The position numbers were made by a program, and so were the translations under genes. Shown here one piece after another: positions 59,347-64,000 of a stretch of DNA of 64,000 bases (position 1 is the first letter of the stretch; each line of letters begins with the position of its first letter). This DNA comes from Candidatus Krumholzibacteriia bacterium (lineage in GTDB: Bacteria; Krumholzibacteriota; Krumholzibacteriia; JAJRXK01). The notes under the pieces are model-generated. The model did no database searches. It was given only the letters and a program-made list of their open reading frames with translations, and was not told the DNA's origin. The stretch is from contig JAOZPE010000013.1 of the NCBI GenBank assembly GCA_029932915.1, positions 1-64,000 of the forward strand. The letters run 5' to 3'.

Positions 59347-60657
59347 ATGAAGAACCCTCATCGTTCCATGGACTTCGCCGTCAGGGCCTTCCTCCTGCTC
59401 GCCCTTGCCTTCACTCTGCAGGCCGTGTCGCCGGGCTTGGCGCAGGCCGCCCCGTGGAAGGGGCAGGAGAAGAAGGACGCCGACGGTGTCATCCACGTGA
59501 TGAATCCGGCCGTGCCGGTCGAGGGGGAAGTCGATCTTTCCCTGGAGAAACTGTTCTCGTTGGGCGGCGAGAGCGAGGACGACGAGCAGATCTTCGGCCT
59601 GGTGCAGCACATCCTGCTCGACGAGGACGGCAACAGCTACCTGCTCGACCAGCAGCTCAACGAGATCCGTGTCTTCGACGCGGAGGGAGATTTCCTGCGC
59701 ACCATCGGGCGCGAGGGTGAGGGCCCCGGGGAATTCCGGAATCCCCAGACCTTCTTCTTCCTGCCGGACGGAAGGATCGGCGTGACCCAGATGATGCCGG
59801 CCCGAATCGCCGTCCTCGATCGGGAGGGTGAAGGAGGCGACGACCTTCCGGTTCCCACCGGTGACGGCGGTTTCGCCATGGTGCGCAAGGTGATGAGCGC
59901 CGGCGATCACCTGGTGATGCAATTGACGGTGGGCAGCTTCTCCGAGGGGAAGATGCGCAACACGAACCGCCTGATCGCCATCGACACGAAGGGAAACCAG
60001 GTGGCCCTCTATGGAGAGAGCCACCGCGATTTCGATGTCGCCCAGGGCCAGATGGTCATCTCCATGGGCGACGAGGAATTCGCCCGGGTGTGGACGGCCG
60101 ATGGGAACGGGCGGGTGTACGTGGTCAACGACTACACCGGCTATCGCATCGAGGTCTACGGCCCGGAGGGCAAGCTCGAGCGGGTGATCGAACGTGAATA
60201 CGAGCCGCTGGCCTTCACCAAGGAGGAAGATGCCCGCCGCCGCAAGCGCTGGGAGGAGCAGGGCGACCAGAGGGGACTGGAGATCAAGCCCGACTTCCCC
60301 GAGTTCAAGGCGGACATCAGCAACCTCATCGCCCGCCCGAACGGAGAGCTCTGGGTGCGGACGAGCCGCTCCTCGGCGGACCGGCACGAGCTGGGGAGCT
60401 TCGATGTCTTCGATGGGCAGGGGCATTTCGTCCGGGTCGTGCGGCCGGCGGTCGATTACGATGCCCTCCATGACGGCTATGTGATCACCGGCGACCGTTT
60501 CTACCGGCTCAAGGAGCTCAACGGTGCGCTGAAGGCCTGGGCGGCCGGCTTCGGGGGTGGAATCCGCATCGGGGTGGACAATGGGGAGGACGAGGAGGAA
60601 GGCGAGCCCGAGCCCCTGGAGATCATCGTCTATCGCATCGTCTCGGGGGGCCGTTGA
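59347..60657 (+). CDS. exported 6-bladed beta-propeller protein
   Basis: Signal peptide; DGNSYLLDQQLNEIRVFDAEGDFLRTIGREGEGPGEFRNPQ. Confidence 0.8.
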   Translation: MKNPHRSMDFAVRAFLLLALAFTLQAVSPGLAQAAPWKGQEKKDADGVIHVMNPAVPVEGEVDLSLEKLFSLGGESEDDEQIFGLVQHILLDEDGNSYLLDQQLNEIRVFDAEGDFLRTIGREGEGPGEFRNPQTFFFLPDGRIGVTQMMPARIAVLDREGEGGDDLPVPTGDGGFAMVRKVMSAGDHLVMQLTVGSFSEGKMRNTNRLIAIDTKGNQVALYGESHRDFDVAQGQMVISMGDEEFARVWTADGNGRVYVVNDYTGYRIEVYGPEGKLERVIEREYEPLAFTKEEDARRRKRWEEQGDQRGLEIKPDFPEFKADISNLIARPNGELWVRTSRSSADRHELGSFDVFDGQGHFVRVVRPAVDYDALHDGYVITGDRFYRLKELNGALKAWAAGFGGGIRIGVDNGEDEEEGEPEPLEIIVYRIVSGGR

Positions 60658-60795
60658 AGATGCCCCTGGAGGGTGCGGTTTCCCCGCTTCTGCGCAACCT
60701 TGTGAGGCGGCCATCCGTAGTTTCCAGCGCGGCCCGGTCCCGCTTCGTGGAGGCCGCACACGTCCCTTGAACCTTCTTTCCTGGAGTTGTCCACG

Positions 60796-62076
60796 ATGTT
60801 CTCCCTCTTCATGAACGCGGCCGATCGCCGCCCGGCCACTCCCTTTCTTCTTCTGATGACCCTTGTCCTCGTCTGGGCCGTACCCGGCCATGCCGGCTCG
60901 TGGAAGGGCGAGATCACCAAGGACGCCGACGGCGTCGAGCACGTGATGAACCCGGCGAGCCCGGCCGATGGAACGACGAGTCTTCAGCCCCGGGAGCTGT
61001 GGCGCATCGGCGGGGAGACCGACGACGAGGACGAGATCTTCGGCATCATCAGCCGGGCCCGCGTCGATGCCGACGGGAATCTCTATCTGCTCGACTCCCA
61101 GTTGTCGGAGATCAAGGTCTTCGACCCCGACGGCAACTTCCTGCGGAGCATCGGCCGCGAAGGCGAAGGGCCCGGTGAATTCCGCGGGGCCCAGGACATG
61201 TTCTTCCTGCCCGACGGCAACCTGGCCGTGCTGCAGGTCTTCCCCGGCCGGCTGGTCGGCTTGACGCCCGAGGGGGAACCGGTGGACGACCATCCGCTGC
61301 CCTCGGCGGGCGAGGGCGGCTTCGTCCTGCTCTTCGCCGGAGGTGGTGTCGTCGGCGACAAGCTGGCCCTGTCCATCGGGGTCAACCACTTCGAGTCGGG
61401 GGTCTTCGACCAGGAGCGCTCCGTCGTCGTCATCGACGACGCGGGGGAGATCGTCACCAAGCTGTACAGCGAGAAGCGCGGCCTGAACATGAGCGCGCCG
61501 GTGTTCAAGGAGAGCACCTGGAACTCCTTCGATCGGGTGTGGACGGTGGGAAGTGATCACCGGGCCTACATTCCCACCTCGTGGAGCGAGTATCGGATCA
61601 TGGTGTGCGACGAGAACGGCACCACGCGCTTCATCGAGCGCGCGTACGAAGCCCGCAAGCGCAGCGCGGCGGAGAAGGAACGCTGGTCGAAGCTCTACAA
61701 CGAGTTCACGAAGAACCAGGTGCCCGGATCGCACTGGGAGATCGAGGACAACGAGCGCGACGTCATGCAGATCTTCGCCCGCGAGGACGGAAGCCTCTGG
61801 GTGCTGAGCAGTCAGGGCGTGTTCGACCGGCCCGATGGTTCGATGGGCGTCTTCGACGTCTTCGATCCGCAGGGGCATTTCGTCCGCCAGGTGACCCTCA
61901 TGGGTGATGCCGACCCCATCAAGGACGGCTTCTTCTTCGAGAAGGACCGGCTCTACGTGGTCACCGACTTCCTCGCCGCGGCCATGAGCGCGCAGGGCGG
62001 AAGCACCGAGGCTCTCGGAGAGGAAGAGCCCGAACCCATGTCGGTGGTCTGCTATCAGATGCCCGGGTTGAAGTAG
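60796..62076 (+). CDS. exported 6-bladed beta-propeller protein (paralog of previous gene)
   Basis: DGNLYLLDSQLSEIKVFDPDGNFLRSIGREGEGPGEFRGAQDMFFLPDG. Confidence 0.8.
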   Translation: MFSLFMNAADRRPATPFLLLMTLVLVWAVPGHAGSWKGEITKDADGVEHVMNPASPADGTTSLQPRELWRIGGETDDEDEIFGIISRARVDADGNLYLLDSQLSEIKVFDPDGNFLRSIGREGEGPGEFRGAQDMFFLPDGNLAVLQVFPGRLVGLTPEGEPVDDHPLPSAGEGGFVLLFAGGGVVGDKLALSIGVNHFESGVFDQERSVVVIDDAGEIVTKLYSEKRGLNMSAPVFKESTWNSFDRVWTVGSDHRAYIPTSWSEYRIMVCDENGTTRFIERAYEARKRSAAEKERWSKLYNEFTKNQVPGSHWEIEDNERDVMQIFAREDGSLWVLSSQGVFDRPDGSMGVFDVFDPQGHFVRQVTLMGDADPIKDGFFFEKDRLYVVTDFLAAAMSAQGGSTEALGEEEPEPMSVVCYQMPGLK

Positions 62077-62126
62077 TCAGCGGGGCAAAGGACAGCCAGG
62101 CCCGGATACGACCATACGGAACAGGA

Positions 62127-62154
62127 GAGAGCCCACCCTTCGGGGTGGGCTCTC
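62127..62154. terminator. intrinsic terminator-like hairpin between convergent propeller genes
   Basis: gagagcccaccc-ttcg-gggtgggctctc, 12-bp perfect stem, TTCG tetraloop. Confidence 0.75.
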
Positions 62155-62173
62155 GATCGCTGAAAGCCCCACG

Positions 62174-63136
62174 TCAATGTGCGGAGCGTGGTCGTGGCAG
62201 GCGGCACGCGTACAGGGCCGAACCCCATTCATCCAGTATCCAGATTCGCCCGTCGTGGGCGATGACCTGTCCGCCGCCTTCGCACACCTCAGGAAGCCGC
62301 AGGAGTTCGTAGTCTCCGAAGTCCGCACCGTAGTGCCGCAAGACCCCCGGGGGTCCGGTTTGATCGGCTACGACGGCCATGAAGCATCCGCCCTGGCCGT
62401 CACTCCAGGCTCCGGCGATGACCGGGCTCTCGTAGCTCACCTGGGATTGCTCGTCCGAGTGGCGAGTGACGGTTCCCTCACCGATCCCGAGATCGATCGA
62501 CCTCAGGACACGCCCCTTCTCGTCCAGGAGAAGAACTCTTCCCTTGCGACCTTCGGCCACGGCAGCGTAACAGGAGGGAAAGGGAAAGACGTAGAGGATG
62601 CCCTTGCCTTTGAAGAGAACACGCTGCTTGAGGGAGGGCAGGGAGGTGACCAGGACCTGGTCGTATCGCGCATGGTCGCGGGCGATGAGTTCAGCTCGCG
62701 AACCGAGGAACCCTGCCTCGATTCCGCTGAGTTCCATTGCACGGCGCTCGATGAAGACTCCCTTTCGATCGAAGACATTGACGCTGTTTCCAGCGAAGAC
62801 GTAGACCTTCCCATCGGCAAGGGCCAGCCATCGGCTTCCGCTCAGTTCACCAGGGCCCTCACCGCAACGCCCGAAGGGTTCCAGCCATTCGCCCTTCGCG
62901 GTGAGCCTGCGGATGCTGCAATCGCCGGTATTGAGGATCCAGGCGGTTGCATGCTCGTCGAATTGAAGCGCGGCCGGCTGATCCAGGATGGGTTCGTCAC
63001 CCACACTGTACGATGCGACGAGCTGGAGCTGGGAGGTGGGCACGTCAGCGGCGAAAGTGTCCGCATTCAAGGTCAATACAGAAGAAGCTGAAGTGACGAT
63101 GAGAGCAGCGAGTATTCCAGAGCGGAAGTATCTCAT
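62174..63136 (-). CDS. exported 6-bladed beta-propeller-like protein
   Basis: Signal peptide; WILNTGDCSIRRLTAKGEWLEPFGRCGEGPGELSGSRWLALADGKVYVFAGNSVNVFD; RBS aggaggt. Confidence 0.75.
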   Translation of the reverse strand: MRYFRSGILAALIVTSASSVLTLNADTFAADVPTSQLQLVASYSVGDEPILDQPAALQFDEHATAWILNTGDCSIRRLTAKGEWLEPFGRCGEGPGELSGSRWLALADGKVYVFAGNSVNVFDRKGVFIERRAMELSGIEAGFLGSRAELIARDHARYDQVLVTSLPSLKQRVLFKGKGILYVFPFPSCYAAVAEGRKGRVLLLDEKGRVLRSIDLGIGEGTVTRHSDEQSQVSYESPVIAGAWSDGQGGCFMAVVADQTGPPGVLRHYGADFGDYELLRLPEVCEGGGQVIAHDGRIWILDEWGSALYACRLPRPRSAH

Positions 63137-63698
63137 TCAGGAACCTCCTGTGTAGTCGGTAGACTTTGACGAAGACTCCGGAGTCTGCTCCTTTGCCCAG
63201 TCGTGGATGCCGCCACCCGAATCGATCACAGCACGCCCGGATGACGTTATCCACCTTTTCCCGAAGTTCATTGTGATACTGATCCCAGACTCGTCTTCCT
63301 TCATCAGACAGCTTCCTCCTGAACTCCTGACCGGCCATGTCAATGGACCAGTCCTTCATGATGTAGATGCTATGGGCCTGGAACTCTCTGGATACGTGCC
63401 AGCGCCCAATACGCTTCTTTACAGCCCGCTTTACAACCCTACTGAACTCCCGGAAGGACTCTTCGTTGTACTTGCCCTTCAGCGGAGTGTTCCCCAACAG
63501 GACGAACTGGATACCAGTGGGAGTGTGCTGAATAGACCCAGCCACGCCAGCCTTGTCGATCTCGGCAAAGATGTAGTCGATGTCCTGGACCGTAGTCCGT
63601 CTCAGCGTGGCGAGCTCGACAGCTGTAGGATACTTACCATTGGCCTTCTTGACAACAAGGCTAGCAGCGTCCTGCTGAAGCACAGCACTGGTGATCAA
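63045..63698 (-). CDS. hypothetical protein, possibly 5'-truncated or decaying (TTG start; in-frame TAA upstream)
   Basis: Charged globular composition (REFSRVVKRAVKKRIGRWHVSREFQAHSIYIMKDWSIDMAGQEFRRKLSDEGRRVWDQYHNELREKVDNVIRACCDRFG); lower-GC than flanks; overlaps start of 62174-63136 gene. Confidence 0.45.
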   Translation of the reverse strand: MITSAVLQQDAASLVVKKANGKYPTAVELATLRRTTVQDIDYIFAEIDKAGVAGSIQHTPTGIQFVLLGNTPLKGKYNEESFREFSRVVKRAVKKRIGRWHVSREFQAHSIYIMKDWSIDMAGQEFRRKLSDEGRRVWDQYHNELREKVDNVIRACCDRFGWRHPRLGKGADSGVFVKVYRLHRRFLNEILPLWNTRCSHRHFSFFCIDLECGHFRR

Positions 63699-63832
63699 GA
63701 CATAGTCGAGCAGCTTCCTGGCAAAACGTTTGTCTTTGCCCTCGAATTACTTGGCCATCACTGACTTGACGTACGCAGGGTTTACACGGTTTTCCCATCG
63801 GCTCAAGCTGTCGAACTCTCGAGAGAGCGGCA

Positions 63833-64000
63833 GTCGTGGATGGCACCCGGGCTCTGATCGGTTACACTATTCTCTTTCCATCCTTGGTGATCCAGATGTC
63901 GTGGATGGCACCCGGGCTCTGATCGGTTACACTAAGCCGAGGAGTCAAGTACTTTTTTCGGGCGTCGTGGATGGCACCCGGGCTCTGATCGGTTACACTA
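63833..64000. CRISPR. CRISPR array (3 repeats visible, truncated by window end)
   Basis: Perfect 37-nt repeat GTCGTGGATGGCACCCGGGCTCTGATCGGTTACACTA at 63833-63869, 63898-63934, 63964-64000; non-identical spacers of 28 and 29 nt. Confidence 0.93.

Noticed and set aside
59257-61878. 873-aa minus-strand ORF across two propeller genes
   Set aside because: Shadow ORF; it reads through intergenic space and two convincing plus-strand genes with signal peptides.

Overview
High-GC bacterial chromosome segment, gene-dense on both strands. The style (FlgD-like C-terminal sorting domains, 6-bladed beta-propellers, GH57 glycogen enzymes) suggests an Eisenbacteria/FCB-like lineage, but that is inference. 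Main blocks: (i) TrmB regulator, ftcD fusion, two SDRs, PAS hybrid histidine kinase, glpD + glycerophosphodiesterase, metallophosphoesterase; (ii) a ~270-nt region at 9783-10055 that looks like a stand-alone structured ncRNA on the minus strand, with near-consensus promoter, closing helix at the predicted +1, internal hairpins and terminator; (iii) AAA ATPase, ABC-F ATPase, GTP-dependent PEPCK, ArsR regulator; (iv) a 12-gene operon (16088-27183) encoding an Mrp-antiporter/complex-I-like membrane complex of the MBX/MBS (sulfane reductase) architecture, with two unusual fusions (two antiporter subunits in one 1049-aa chain; NuoI-like ferredoxin fused to a GltD/NfnL-like NAD(P)H oxidoreductase) and cysteine losses in the NuoB- and NuoD-like subunits; (v) LVIVD-repeat surface protein, pilin, ECF sigma/anti-sigma pair divergent from an exported TPR-CHAT protein, and two tandem paralogous giant exported proteins; (vi) a translationally coupled glycogen operon with three different GH57 enzymes and a GlgA-DUF4912 fusion; (vii) HflX, MFS, AGCS symporter, beta-propeller proteins; (viii) a CRISPR array (three 37-nt repeats, 28-29-nt spacers) running off the right edge, beside an orphan gene with an early in-frame stop. 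The strongest candidates for something new are the MBS-like complex and the minus-strand ncRNA.
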